DNA of 64,000 bases from Micromonospora sp. CB01531 (GCF_001905095.1 NZ_LWLS01000035.1:116604-180603); one strand, 5' to 3'. Positions 27,977 through 37,046 are shown, numbered from the stretch's first letter. Notes: generated by a model not told the origin, from the letters alone. Program-made: numbers and translations.

Positions 27977-28642
27977 ATGATCCGGAGGGTGTCGCGACTG
28001 CTGGTGGCCGTGACCGGCGCGGTGCTCGCGACCACGTGCACGCTGCTCCTGAGCGGCCCGCCGGCGGCCCGGGCGGCCGGGCCCGGGCCCAAGCTCGCAC
28101 CGGCCGGGGTGGACATCACCGGCGACCAACTGGACCAGCCGCTGCAGCTGCGCGCCGACACCCAACCCGCCCAGGTGAACGCCGTCATCGACCAGGTGAG
28201 CTGGCTGGCCCGGACCGGGCAGCAGCGCGGCCCGGCCGCGCAGGACCTCGGTCCGAAGTACACCGTCGTGGTGCTGACCGCCGGAGTGCCGGTGAAGACC
28301 TACGACCTCTACCCGCTCGCCAAGGGCGGGCCCCGGATCTACCGGCCGGCCAAGCAGCCCGACCTGAGCAAGGCCCGGGCCGGCTGGTTCTTCGGCCGGC
28401 TGAACATGTCCGAGACGCTGCGCTCCGTCGGTGTGCCGCTGGAGCGGCAGTTCGACACGCTCAGCGGCGGCCTCGGCGGCGGCGAGCGGGTCCTGCCGGA
28501 GGACACGCTGAACCCGGTGCAGGACATCGACGCGGCGATGACCGAACTCCAGCGACTGCTGCTGCTCAACGTCGGGGTGGTGGTGGTCATCACCGCCGGG
28601 CTCGCCGGGATCGCGCTGCTGGTCCGCCGCCGCACCCGCTGA
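27977..28642 (+). CDS. Hypothetical exported, membrane-anchored protein
   Basis: A 221-aa protein with an N-terminal signal peptide (RLLVAVTGAVLATTCTLLL, cleavage likely after AARA), an extracytoplasmic domain of about 155 residues and a C-terminal transmembrane helix (LLLLNVGVVVVITAGLAGIALLV) followed by RRRTR. GAGGAGG precedes the ATG. The domain is unrecognised. It is divergent from the CopC-like gene, which has the same overall topology. Confidence 0.78.
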   Translation: MIRRVSRLLVAVTGAVLATTCTLLLSGPPAARAAGPGPKLAPAGVDITGDQLDQPLQLRADTQPAQVNAVIDQVSWLARTGQQRGPAAQDLGPKYTVVVLTAGVPVKTYDLYPLAKGGPRIYRPAKQPDLSKARAGWFFGRLNMSETLRSVGVPLERQFDTLSGGLGGGERVLPEDTLNPVQDIDAAMTELQRLLLLNVGVVVVITAGLAGIALLVRRRTR

Positions 28643-28669
28643 GCCGGTCGCCCCGGCGGCGCCGGCGTG

Positions 28670-29605
28670 TCAGACCTCCAGCACCACCTTGCCCCGAACG
28701 TGCCCCGCCGCCACCAGCCGCTGCGCCTCGGCGGCCTCGGCCAGCGGGAAGGTCCGGGCCACGTGCACGGTGAGCCGGTCGGCGTCGACCAGCCCGGCCA
28801 GCACACTCAGGTCCGCGGTGGACGGCTTCACGAAGAGGTAGCTGCCGCCGAGCCGGGTGACATGCTCCGGGTCGGCGGTGGAGACCAGCCGGGCCGGCCG
28901 GGCGAGCAGCTCGGCCGAGACGTCCAGCGCCTCGCCGCCGAAGAGGTCCAGCGCCACGTCCACCCCGTCGGGCGCGACCGCGCGGATCCGGTCCAGCAGG
29001 CCGGCGCCGTAGCTGACCGGTTCGGCGCCCAACGACCGGACGAAGTCGTGGTTGGCCTCGCTGGTCGTGCCGATCACCTTGCCGGCGCCGAGCGCCCGGG
29101 CCAGCTGCACCGCCAGGTGCCCCACCCCGCCGGACGCGCCGTGCACCAGGACCGTGTCGTTGGCGCCCGTCCGGGCCAGCTGCAACGCCTGGTACGCGGT
29201 CAGCCCGGCCAGCGGCAGGCCACCCGCCTCCGGCCAGGACGCCTGGACCGGCTTGTCGGCGAGGCACCGTTCCGGGGCGGGCACCAGCTCCGCGTACGTG
29301 CCGTGCTGGACGTCGTCGCGGCGGACGTACCCGATCACCTCGTCGCCCACCGCGAAACCGGTCACCGCCGGGCCGACCGCCTCGACCACCCCGGCCGCGT
29401 CCCAGCCGGGCACCAGCGGGAAGTGCGCCGGCATGCCGCCGGCCAGGTGGCCCTCGCGGACCTTCCAGTCGACCGGGTTCACCCCGGCGACGCGCACCCG
29501 GACCAGGACCGTGTCCGGCCCGACCGGCGGGGTGGGCAGCTCGCGCAGGGTGAGCTGGTCCGCCGAGCCGTACGCGTCGATCGCAATCGCCTTCACGCTG
29601 CCCAC
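28670..29605 (-). CDS. Zinc-independent MDR oxidoreductase (quinone oxidoreductase-like)
   Basis: A 311-aa NADP(H)-dependent medium-chain dehydrogenase/reductase. It has VAGVNPVDWKVREG, the domain junction LPLAGLTAYQAL, and the nucleotide-binding motif VLVHGASGGVGHLAVQLA. The cysteines of zinc-dependent members are absent. It likely reduces quinones or enones. The start is GTG 29605 (VGSVKAIAI); a GTG three codons in is also possible. Confidence 0.9.
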   Translation of the reverse strand: MGSVKAIAIDAYGSADQLTLRELPTPPVGPDTVLVRVRVAGVNPVDWKVREGHLAGGMPAHFPLVPGWDAAGVVEAVGPAVTGFAVGDEVIGYVRRDDVQHGTYAELVPAPERCLADKPVQASWPEAGGLPLAGLTAYQALQLARTGANDTVLVHGASGGVGHLAVQLARALGAGKVIGTTSEANHDFVRSLGAEPVSYGAGLLDRIRAVAPDGVDVALDLFGGEALDVSAELLARPARLVSTADPEHVTRLGGSYLFVKPSTADLSVLAGLVDADRLTVHVARTFPLAEAAEAQRLVAAGHVRGKVVLEV

Positions 29606-29647
29606 GCTAGTGCTGAACGATCGCCGGGCTTGCCGGGCGGCGAAATT

Positions 29648-29729
29648 GTCGTAGCGGTGGCCGTCGGCTCTGCCGGCCCACGCCGGCCGGAGCCCGGTGC
29701 GCGAGAGGTAACTCCTGAACCGCTACGAC
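29648..29729. repeat. Widely spaced inverted repeat in intergenic region
   Basis: GTCGTAGCGGT (29648-29658) and ACCGCTACGAC (29719-29729) are perfect 11-bp inverted copies 60 nt apart, in the gap between the MDR gene and the 29787 gene. They could form a long-range hairpin or be two sites for one regulator of the MDR promoter. Confidence 0.45.
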
Positions 29730-29786
29730 GCCATGCCGTCACCCGTGAACCGGCGGCCGGCCCCGGCAAGGCGAGTCGGCAAGCGG

Positions 29787-30122
29787 TCAGCACCAGCGGC
29801 GCGGTGGCCGCTCCCGGCGGACCGTACGGTTGCGGGGCCGCACCGCGCCGTGCTGGTGCGCCCCAGCCCAGCCGGGCAGGTCGCTGCAGCAGCCCTGGCT
29901 CGGCACCGGCTCGGGCAGGGCCGGCAACACCGGCTCGGCGGCCCGCTGCCGTGGCGCGGACGGGTCGTCGTCCCCGCGCTCCGGCCCCCAGCCGGCGGGC
30001 GTCTCCGCCGGATGGGTCAGGCCGGCCCGGCGCGGGTGCTTGGCGGACACCGGCTGGTCGTGGGGCCCCGGCCGGCAGGGCTCACCCTGGGCGCAGCCGT
30101 TTTCGGCCTCCCCGTGCGCCAT
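29787..30122 (-). CDS. Small Pro/Arg-rich hypothetical protein
   Basis: A 111-aa protein (MAHGEAENGCAQGEPCRPG to PPRRWC) with about 93% G/C at third codon positions, much higher than the upstream in-frame extension to 30317. GAGGAG lies 8 nt before ATG 30122. It is rich in Pro, Arg, Gly and Cys with no known domain, so it is probably disordered. It is divergent from the fasR-like regulator. Confidence 0.55.
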   Translation of the reverse strand: MAHGEAENGCAQGEPCRPGPHDQPVSAKHPRRAGLTHPAETPAGWGPERGDDDPSAPRQRAAEPVLPALPEPVPSQGCCSDLPGWAGAHQHGAVRPRNRTVRRERPPRRWC

Positions 30123-30406
30123 CCCGGTCTCCTCACGTTCGCCATCGCCCGCCCGGCGGTCACCCCGGGCGTGCCCTGACACGGTACTGGCCGGGCCCGA
30201 CGGACTGAACAGCGCGTACCCGTGGAGATCCGCTGCGACCGGGATCGGCCGGAGCGGGCGGCGTCCAGGCCGGGGCGGTGGCCACGGGATGCCGCCCAGT
30301 TCCAGGCCGGCCAGCACCTCGGTGCCGGGCGGGGCCGACCGGGCCAGCCCGGCCGCCGCCCACCCTCGATGTGCCGGCCCTGGTCAGGGCATGTCAGGCT
30401 GGACCG
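30123..30406. other. Intergenic region upstream of fasR-like gene
   Basis: It holds the promoters of the small 29787 gene and of the regulator at 30407. A start for the minus-strand ORF as far up as 30317 is possible, in which case part of this stretch is coding. No operator or terminator is clear. Confidence 0.3.
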
Positions 30407-31672
30407 GTGAGCGAACCGGGCGGCACCGAACTGCCGGCCACGCTGCGCCGGATCGAACGGGCGGCGGGGGCCCTGGCCACCGTCAGCGTGGCCCGGATGG
30501 ACGAGGCGCTGCCCTGGTTCCGGGAACTGCCGGCGGACCAGCGGTCCTGGGTCATGCTGGTCGCCCAGGCCGGCGTCCGGTCACTGGTGCAGTGGCTGCG
30601 CCAGGGCGGCGGCGCGACCGACAGCACCCAGGAGGTGTCGGACGAGGTCTTCGCCGCCGCACCCCAGGCCCTGGCCCGCTCGATCAGCCTCCAACAGACC
30701 GTCGCGCTGATCAAGGTGACCATCGAGGTGGTCGAGGAGCAGGTGGCGCACCTGGCCGCCGAGGGCGAGGAGCAGCCGCTGCGGGAGGCGGTGCTGCGCT
30801 TCTCCCGCGAGATCGCCTTCGCCGCCGCCCGGGTGTACGCCCGCGCCGCCGAGTCGCGCGGCTCCTGGGACGCCCGGCTGCAGGCGTTGCTGGTGGACGC
30901 GCTGCTGCGCGGCGACTCGCCGGACGTGCTGGCCAGCCGGGCGGCGGCGCTGGGCTGGACGGACGCGCCCCCGGTGGCGGTGGCGGTCGGGCGCTCCCCC
31001 GGCGGCGAGGTGGCCGCCGTGCTGCACACCGTCTACCGGCAGGCCCGCCGGATCGGGGTCGAGGTGATCGGCGGCGTGCACGGCGACCGGCTGGTCATCG
31101 TGCTCGGCGGGGCGGCGGACCCGGTGACGGCGACGGAGAAGCTGCTGACCGCGTTCGGGGAGGGGCCGGTGGTGGTGGGTCCGGCCGTACCCAGCCTGGA
31201 CGAGGCGACGGACTCGGCGCGGGCCGCGCTGGCCGGGTTCCGCGCGGCGCCGGCCTGGCCGACCGCCCCCTGCCCGGTGGCCGCCGCCGACCTGCTGCCC
31301 GAGCGGGCCCTGGCGGGTGACGCCGAGGCCCGCCGCCGGCTGCGCCACGACGTGTACGCGGCGCTGGTCCGCGCCGGGGGTGAACTGCTGGAGACCCTGG
31401 ACGCCTTCTTCGCCGCCGGCGGCACGTTGGAGAGCGCCGCCCGGGCGCTCTTCGTGCACCCCAACACGGTGCGTTACCGGCTCAAGCGGGTCGCCGAGGT
31501 GACCGGCTTCTCGCCGTTCGCGCCGCGGGACGCGTTCGCCCTGCAGGTGGCGCTGACCGTGGGGCGGCTCGACCCGGTCGTCCCGGCCGTCGCACCGGTC
31601 CCGAGCCAGACATTGGCCCCAGGCACCCGGAAAGCAGCACAGACTGGTGATGATCGTCGCCGATTTTTGTAG
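30407..31672 (+). CDS. fasR: PucR/CdaR-type regulator, likely FasR of fatty-acid synthesis
   Basis: A 421-aa regulator with a C-terminal PucR-type helix-turn-helix (ALFVHPNTVRYRLKRVAEVTGFS) and a central GGDEF-like degenerate region. Its position immediately upstream of fabD-fabH-acpP-fabF matches FasR of Streptomyces, an activator of that operon. The GTG start is at 30407. The 78-bp gap to fabD would hold the target site; no clear palindrome was found there. The symbol is assigned by synteny plus domain type. Confidence 0.8.
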   Translation: MSEPGGTELPATLRRIERAAGALATVSVARMDEALPWFRELPADQRSWVMLVAQAGVRSLVQWLRQGGGATDSTQEVSDEVFAAAPQALARSISLQQTVALIKVTIEVVEEQVAHLAAEGEEQPLREAVLRFSREIAFAAARVYARAAESRGSWDARLQALLVDALLRGDSPDVLASRAAALGWTDAPPVAVAVGRSPGGEVAAVLHTVYRQARRIGVEVIGGVHGDRLVIVLGGAADPVTATEKLLTAFGEGPVVVGPAVPSLDEATDSARAALAGFRAAPAWPTAPCPVAAADLLPERALAGDAEARRRLRHDVYAALVRAGGELLETLDAFFAAGGTLESAARALFVHPNTVRYRLKRVAEVTGFSPFAPRDAFALQVALTVGRLDPVVPAVAPVPSQTLAPGTRKAAQTGDDRRRFL

Positions 31673-31750
31673 GGTTCCTCCAACGCTCCTAGTGCGGTTT
31701 GGTGCCGTGCGTTACAGCGCGACCCGCGAGTATCCGTCAGAGTCGTAGAC

Positions 31751-32920
31751 GTGCTCGCCGTTCTCTCACCCGGACAGGGTTCCCAGAAACCCGGCTTCCT
31801 GACTCCCTGGCTCGACCTGCCCGGCGCCGAGGCGCGCCTGCGCTGGTGGTCCGCGCTGGCGGGAGTCGATCTGGTGCACCTCGGTACCCAGGCGGACGCG
31901 GACGAGATCAAGGACACCGCCCGCACGCAGCCGCTGCTCGTCGCGGCCGCGCTGCTCGCCGCGGAGCACCTGCCGATGTACGACGTCGCGCTGGTCGCCG
32001 GCCACAGCGTGGGCGAGCTGAGCGCCGCCGCCCTGGCCGGGGTGCTGCCCGCCGAGGCGGCCGTCACCCTCGCCGGCGTACGCGGCCGGGAGATGGCCGC
32101 CGCCTGCGCGCTGGAGCCCACCGGAATGGCCGCCGTGCTCGGCGGCGACCCGGACGAGGTGCTCGCCGCCATCGAGGCGCACGGGCTGCACCCGGCCAAC
32201 CGCAACGGCACCGGCCAGGTCGTCGCCGCGGGCGCGGTGGCCGGCCTGGAGAAGCTGGCCGCCGAGCCGCCGGCGAAGGCCCGGGTCATCCGGCTCCAGG
32301 TCGCCGGCGCGTTCCACACCCCGTACATGGCCCCGGCCGAGGCCGCCCTGGCCACCGTGGCCGGCGGCATCGTGCCGGGCGACCCGGCCCGGATCCTGCT
32401 CTCCAACCGGGACGGCGCCGCCGTCAACCACGGCCGGGAGATGGTGCAGCGGCTGGTCCGGCAGGTCACCGCCCCGGTCCGCTGGGACCTGTGCATGCGG
32501 ACCCTGGCCGACCTCGGGGTCACCGGCGTGATCGAGCTGCCGCCGGCCGGCACCCTGGCCGGCCTGGTCAAGCGCGAGCTCAAAGGCGAGGGGGCGCCCG
32601 AGATCGTCACCCTGAACACCCCCGCCGACCTGCCCGCCGCGCGGGACCTGATCGCCCGGCACAGCGGCCTGAGCGGCCACGAGCCGGCGATCCAGTTCCG
32701 GGTGGTGGTCTCCCCCGCCGCCGGGACCTTCGAGCCGCTGACCGGCCTGGCCGAGGGCACCGACCTGCGCGCCGGCCAGGTCATCGGCCACGTCGCCACC
32801 CGGCAGGGGCCGGTCGAGGTAACCGCGCACCACAGCGGGCTGCTCACCGAGTGGCTCGCCCACCACAACGACCCGGTCGCCCCGGGCCAGCCCCTCGCCC
32901 GCATCGGAGGACAGGCATGA
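31751..32920 (+). CDS. fabD: Malonyl-CoA:ACP transacylase with C-terminal biotinyl-like domain
   Basis: A 389-aa protein. Residues 1-300 are FabD: GQGSQKPGF at the N terminus, nucleophile Ser86 in GHSVGE, and catalytic His189 in AGAFHTPYM. It loads malonate onto ACP for fatty-acid elongation. Stand-alone FabD is usually about 310 aa; here residues about 317-386 add a segment with barrel-sandwich spacing (VSPAAGTF, then GQVIGHV, then SGLLTEWLAHHNDPVAPGQPL) as in biotinyl/lipoyl domains, but without the lysine in the expected hairpin (PVEVTAHHSG). The stop overlaps the fabH start (ATGA). Confidence 0.93.
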   Translation: MLAVLSPGQGSQKPGFLTPWLDLPGAEARLRWWSALAGVDLVHLGTQADADEIKDTARTQPLLVAAALLAAEHLPMYDVALVAGHSVGELSAAALAGVLPAEAAVTLAGVRGREMAAACALEPTGMAAVLGGDPDEVLAAIEAHGLHPANRNGTGQVVAAGAVAGLEKLAAEPPAKARVIRLQVAGAFHTPYMAPAEAALATVAGGIVPGDPARILLSNRDGAAVNHGREMVQRLVRQVTAPVRWDLCMRTLADLGVTGVIELPPAGTLAGLVKRELKGEGAPEIVTLNTPADLPAARDLIARHSGLSGHEPAIQFRVVVSPAAGTFEPLTGLAEGTDLRAGQVIGHVATRQGPVEVTAHHSGLLTEWLAHHNDPVAPGQPLARIGGQA

Positions 32921-33861
32921 CCGGCAGCAGGATCGTCGCGATGGGGCACTACCAGCCCGCCCGCGTGGTGACCAACGACGACATCGCGCAGTTGGTCGAC
33001 ACCAACGACGAGTGGATCCGGGACCGCGTCGGCATCGTCACCCGGCGGATCGCCGGTGACGAGACGGTGGCCGACATGGCCACGGCCGCGGCCGGCAAGG
33101 CACTGGCCAACTCCGGCCTCAGCGCCGCCGACATCGACCTCGTCGTGGTCGCCACCTGCACCTCGATCGACCGCAGCCCGAACGTGGCCTGCCGGGTCGC
33201 CGCGAAGCTGGGCATCGCCGCCCCGGCCGCGTTCGACGTCAACACCGCCTGCTCGGGCTTCGCGTACGCGCTGGGCACGGCCGACCACGCGATCCGGGCC
33301 GGGGCGGCGCGCAACGCCCTCGTCATCGGCGCGGAGAAGCTCTCCGACTTCACCGACTGGACCGACCGCTCGACCTGCATCATCTTCGGCGACGGCGCCG
33401 GGGCCGCGGTGGTCACCGCGACCGCCGAGGGCGAGCCGGCCGGGGTCGGGCCGGTGGTCTGGGGCTCGGTGCCGGAGAAGAGCGACGCGGTCCGGATCGA
33501 GGGCTGGCGGCCGTACATCGCGCAGGAGGGGCAGGCGGTGTTCCGCTGGGCCACCACCGCGCTGGCCCCGCTCGCGCTGCAGGCCTGCGAGAAGGCCGGG
33601 GTCGCCCCGTCCGAGCTGGCCGCGTTCGTGCCGCACCAGGCCAACGGCCGGATCATCGACGGCATCGCCAAGCGGCTGAACATCCCCGACGCGGTCATCG
33701 CCAAGGACATCGTCGAGTCCGGCAACACCTCGGCGGCAAGCGTCCCGCTGGCCCTGTCCAAGCTGGTCGAGCGGCGTGAGGTGCCGGCGGGTGCGCCGGT
33801 GCTGCTGTTCGGCTTCGGCGGCGGTCTGACCTACGCCGGTCAGGTCGTCCGCTGCCCCTGA
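32917..33861 (+). CDS. fabH: Beta-ketoacyl-ACP synthase III
   Basis: A 314-aa KAS III. The catalytic Cys112 is in NTACSGFA; the His and Asn of the triad are in VPHQANGRI and ESGNTSAAS; the C terminus has GFGGGLTYAG. It condenses a short acyl-CoA starter with malonyl-ACP to begin fatty-acid synthesis, and in actinomycetes usually accepts branched starters. It is translationally coupled to fabD. Confidence 0.97.
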   Translation: MTGSRIVAMGHYQPARVVTNDDIAQLVDTNDEWIRDRVGIVTRRIAGDETVADMATAAAGKALANSGLSAADIDLVVVATCTSIDRSPNVACRVAAKLGIAAPAAFDVNTACSGFAYALGTADHAIRAGAARNALVIGAEKLSDFTDWTDRSTCIIFGDGAGAAVVTATAEGEPAGVGPVVWGSVPEKSDAVRIEGWRPYIAQEGQAVFRWATTALAPLALQACEKAGVAPSELAAFVPHQANGRIIDGIAKRLNIPDAVIAKDIVESGNTSAASVPLALSKLVERREVPAGAPVLLFGFGGGLTYAGQVVRCP

Positions 33862-33948
33862 AGACCCCCTCCGGCGAGCGCGCCGCGAGGAGTGACGACC
33901 GGCGTCGCCGGCCGTCGAGTGAACCCCCGATGAGAGGAACCAACCGCA

Positions 33949-34188
33949 ATGACCCGTGACGAGATCACCGCCGGCCTCGCCGAGATCCTCGAAGAGGTTG
34001 CCGGGGTGAACCCGGACGACGTGGCCGAGGGGAAGTCCTTCACCGACGACCTCGACGTCGACTCGCTCTCCATGGTGGAGGTCGTGGTGGCGGCCGAGGA
34101 GAAGTTCGGCGTCAAGATCCCGGACAACGAGGTGCAGAACCTCAAGACCGTCGGGGACGCCGTCAGCTACATCGAGGCGCAGTCCTGA
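33949..34188 (+). CDS. acpP: Acyl carrier protein
   Basis: A 79-aa acidic carrier protein. The phosphopantetheine site is Ser39 in DVDSLSMVEV. It carries growing acyl chains between the Fab enzymes. GAGAGGAACC precedes the ATG. It lies between fabH (87 bp gap) and fabF (2 bp gap), as in Streptomyces. Confidence 0.98.
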   Translation: MTRDEITAGLAEILEEVAGVNPDDVAEGKSFTDDLDVDSLSMVEVVVAAEEKFGVKIPDNEVQNLKTVGDAVSYIEAQS

Positions 34189-34190
34189 TC

Positions 34191-35417
34191 ATGAGTCGCC
34201 CCGACGTCGTCGTCACCGGGCTCGGCGCGACGACCCCGCTCGGCGGGGACGTCGCGTCGACCTGGGACGCCATGCTCGCCGGCCGCTCCGGGGTGAGTCC
34301 GCTCACCCAGGAGTGGGCGGCGCAACTGCCGGTCCGGATCGCGGCCCAGCTCGCCGTGGAGCCCAGCGAGGTGCTGGATCGGGTCAAGCTGCGCCGGCTG
34401 GACCGGTCCGAGGCGATCGCCCTCATCGCGGCCCAGCAGGCCTGGGCCGACGCCGGGCTGGCCGACGCCGGGCCCGACCCGGAGCGGCTGGCGGTCAGCA
34501 TCGGCTCCGGCATCGGTGGGGCCACCACCCTGCTCGCCCAGGACGACATCCTGGAGGCGTCCGGCCCGCGGCGGGTCTCCCCGCACACCGTGCCGATGCT
34601 GATGCCGAACGGCCCGGCCGCCTGGGTCGGGCTGGAGGTGGGTGCCAAGGCCGGGGTGCACTCGGTGGCCAGCGCGTGCGCGACCGGCGCGGAGGCGATC
34701 GCGCTCGGCCTGGACATCATCCGCTCCGGCCGGGCCGACGTGGTGGTGGCGGGCGGCACCGAGGCGGTCATCCACCCGCTGCCGATCGCCGGGTTCGCCT
34801 CGATGCGGGCCATGTCGACCCGCAACGACGAGCCGGAGAAGGCCTCCCGGCCGTGGGACAAGGGTCGCGACGGCTTCGTGCTCGGCGAGGGCGCGGGCGT
34901 GGTGGTCCTGGAGCGCGCCGACCACGCCGCCGCCCGCGGCGCCCGGGTGTACGCCCGGCTCGCCGGCGCCGGCATCACCTCGGACGCGTACGACATCGTG
35001 CAGCCGCACGCCGAGGGCGAGGGCGCGATCCGCGCAATCGGGAAGGCGATCGCGGACTCGGACGTCGCCAAGATGGATATCGTGCACGTCAACGCGCACG
35101 CCACCTCCACCCCGGTGGGCGACATGCTGGAGATCGGCGCGCTGCGCACGGCGCTGGGCGACCATCCCGTGCTGTCGGCCACCAAGTCGATGACCGGGCA
35201 CCTGCTCGGCGCGGCCGGGGCGCTGGAGTCCATCGCCACCATCCTGGCCATCCGCGACGGGGTCGTGCCGCCGACGATCAACCTCGACGACCCGGACGAC
35301 GGCCTCACCCTGGAGGTGGCCGCCCACAAGGCACGGCACATGGAGATCCCCGCCGCGCTGAACAACGCGTTCGGTTTCGGCGGACACAACGTGGCTCTCG
35401 TCTTCACGCGGGCCTGA
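34191..35417 (+). CDS. fabF: Beta-ketoacyl-ACP synthase II
   Basis: A 408-aa KAS II. Catalytic Cys163 in SACATGAEAI, with the two histidines in VNAHATSTPVGD and TGHLLGAAG. It elongates acyl-ACP with malonyl-ACP. It follows acpP by 2 bp, so the two are almost certainly cotranslated. The single KAS II differs from the kasA-kasB pair of mycobacteria. Confidence 0.97.
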   Translation: MSRPDVVVTGLGATTPLGGDVASTWDAMLAGRSGVSPLTQEWAAQLPVRIAAQLAVEPSEVLDRVKLRRLDRSEAIALIAAQQAWADAGLADAGPDPERLAVSIGSGIGGATTLLAQDDILEASGPRRVSPHTVPMLMPNGPAAWVGLEVGAKAGVHSVASACATGAEAIALGLDIIRSGRADVVVAGGTEAVIHPLPIAGFASMRAMSTRNDEPEKASRPWDKGRDGFVLGEGAGVVVLERADHAAARGARVYARLAGAGITSDAYDIVQPHAEGEGAIRAIGKAIADSDVAKMDIVHVNAHATSTPVGDMLEIGALRTALGDHPVLSATKSMTGHLLGAAGALESIATILAIRDGVVPPTINLDDPDDGLTLEVAAHKARHMEIPAALNNAFGFGGHNVALVFTRA

Positions 35418-35439
35418 CCCCTCTGCCAGGGAGGCACCA

Positions 35440-36861
35440 GTGACCACGACCGCCGTCAGCGCGGACAGCTCGACGGTGGACCACCGGGATCCGGAGGTCC
35501 GCCTCCGGGCGCTGTTCGACGCCGGCTCGCTGCGCCTGCTGGCGCCGCGGGACAGCTCCGGCGTGCGCTACGCGCGGGGGGAGATCGACGGTACGCCGGC
35601 CATCGCGTACGCCACCGACGCCACGAAGATGGGCGGCGCGATGGGCGCCGACGGGTGCCGGCACATCGTGGACGCCATCGACACCGCCGTCCGGGAACGG
35701 GTGCCGGTGCTCGGCCTCTGGCACTCCGGCGGAGCCCGGCTGGCCGAGGGTGTGGTCGCCCTCGACGCCGTCGGCCAGGTCTTCGCGGCCATGGTCCGGG
35801 CATCCGGCCGGGTGCCGCAGATCTCCGTGGTGCTCGGGCCGGCCGCGGGTGGCGCCGCGTACGGTCCGGCGCTGACCGACGTCGTGGTGATGAGCGGGGC
35901 CGGCCGGATCTTCGTCACCGGCCCCGAGGTGGTCCGCAGCGTCACCGGCGAGCAGGTCGACATGGCGCGGCTGGGCGGCCCCGAGCCGCACGGCCGGCGC
36001 TCCGGTGTGGTGCATGTGACCTGCCAGGACGACGAGGAGGCGCTGGCCGAGTCGCGCAGGCTCACCGCGCTCCTCGGCCGCCAGGGGCGGCTCTCGCCGG
36101 ACGACGTGGCCACCGGCGACGAGGGGCACGACCTCGCCGCGAAGATGCCGGCCGGGGCCAGCCGGGCGTACGACGTGCGGCCGGTGGTGAAGGCGCTGCT
36201 CGACGCTCCGGGCGTGGAGCTGCACGCCAAGTGGGCGCCGAACATCGTCACCACGCTCGGCCGCTTCGCCGGTCGCACGGTCGGCGTGATCGCCAACAAC
36301 CCGCTGCGGCTTGGTGGCTGCCTCGACGCGTCCAGCGCCGAGAAGGCCGCCCGCTTCGTGCGGATGTGCGACTCGCTCGGGGTGCCGCTGATCGTGCTGG
36401 TCGACGTCCCCGGCTACCTGCCCGGCCTGGGCCAGGAGTGGGACGGCGTGGTCCGGCGCGGGGCGAAGCTGCTGCACGCCTTCGCCGAGGCGGTGGTGCC
36501 GCGGGTGACGCTGGTGACCCGCAAGGCGTACGGCGGGGCGTACATCGCGATGAACTCCCGCTCGCTGGGGGCGACCGCGGTGTTCGCCTGGCCGAACGCG
36601 GAGGTCGCGGTGATGGGCGCGAGCGCTGCGGTGAACGTCCTGCACCGCAAGAAGCTGGCCGCCGCTCCGGTCGAGGAGCGGGAGGCGCTGCGCGCCCAGC
36701 TGATCGAGGAGCAGATTCGGGTCGCCGGTGGCGTCAACCGAGCGCTGGAGATCGGCGTGGTGGACGAGGTGATCAAGCCGGCGGAGACCCGGCGGCGGAT
36801 CGCTGAGGCCCTCGCCGTGGCGCCGGCCGCCCGGGGCGCGCACGGCAACATTCCGCTGTAA
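35440..36861 (+). CDS. accD: Acyl-CoA carboxylase beta (carboxyltransferase) subunit
   Basis: A 473-aa carboxyltransferase with both crotonase-like halves: HSGGARLAEGV and GPAAGGAAYGPALTD in the first, VDVPGYLPGLGQEWDG and RKAYGGAYIAMNS in the second, ending RGAHGNIPL. It transfers carboxyl from biotin carrier to acetyl- or propionyl-CoA, supplying malonyl-CoA to the synthase genes before it. The position at the end of the fab operon matches mycobacterial accD6. The biotinylated alpha subunit is elsewhere. Confidence 0.93.
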   Translation: MTTTAVSADSSTVDHRDPEVRLRALFDAGSLRLLAPRDSSGVRYARGEIDGTPAIAYATDATKMGGAMGADGCRHIVDAIDTAVRERVPVLGLWHSGGARLAEGVVALDAVGQVFAAMVRASGRVPQISVVLGPAAGGAAYGPALTDVVVMSGAGRIFVTGPEVVRSVTGEQVDMARLGGPEPHGRRSGVVHVTCQDDEEALAESRRLTALLGRQGRLSPDDVATGDEGHDLAAKMPAGASRAYDVRPVVKALLDAPGVELHAKWAPNIVTTLGRFAGRTVGVIANNPLRLGGCLDASSAEKAARFVRMCDSLGVPLIVLVDVPGYLPGLGQEWDGVVRRGAKLLHAFAEAVVPRVTLVTRKAYGGAYIAMNSRSLGATAVFAWPNAEVAVMGASAAVNVLHRKKLAAAPVEEREALRAQLIEEQIRVAGGVNRALEIGVVDEVIKPAETRRRIAEALAVAPAARGAHGNIPL

Positions 36862-36876
36862 CCACCGGTCGTACCG

Positions 36877-36910
36877 TCAGGGTCCGCGCTCATCCGGGCG
36901 CGGGCCCTGA
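36877..36910 (+). terminator. fab operon terminator
   Basis: TCAGGGTCCGCGC (36877-36889) pairs with GCGCGGGCCCTGA (36898-36910), one G-U pair included, with an 8-nt loop, 15 nt after the accD stop. Confidence 0.75.
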
Positions 36911-37046
36911 TGTCTTCTCAGGTCCGGCTGTCCCATGGCCACCCCAGCCTGCCCGCGCCCAGCGCGGCGCCGCACCCGGTTTGCGACCGCCCCGGCCGGC
37001 GGGGCGACTAGGGTGAGGGCGGCCGAGACGTGTCGAGGAGCACGCC

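Noticed and set aside
29593..29793. A 66-codon minus-strand open frame upstream of the MDR oxidoreductase
   Set aside because: It overlaps the inverted repeat and the oxidoreductase start, lacks a ribosome-binding site and has no coding-like codon bias.
30407..36861. Start of a polyketide or fatty-acid-derived natural product cluster
   Set aside because: The set fasR-fabD-fabH-acpP-fabF-accD is the primary type II fatty-acid locus; no tailoring or PKS genes accompany it.
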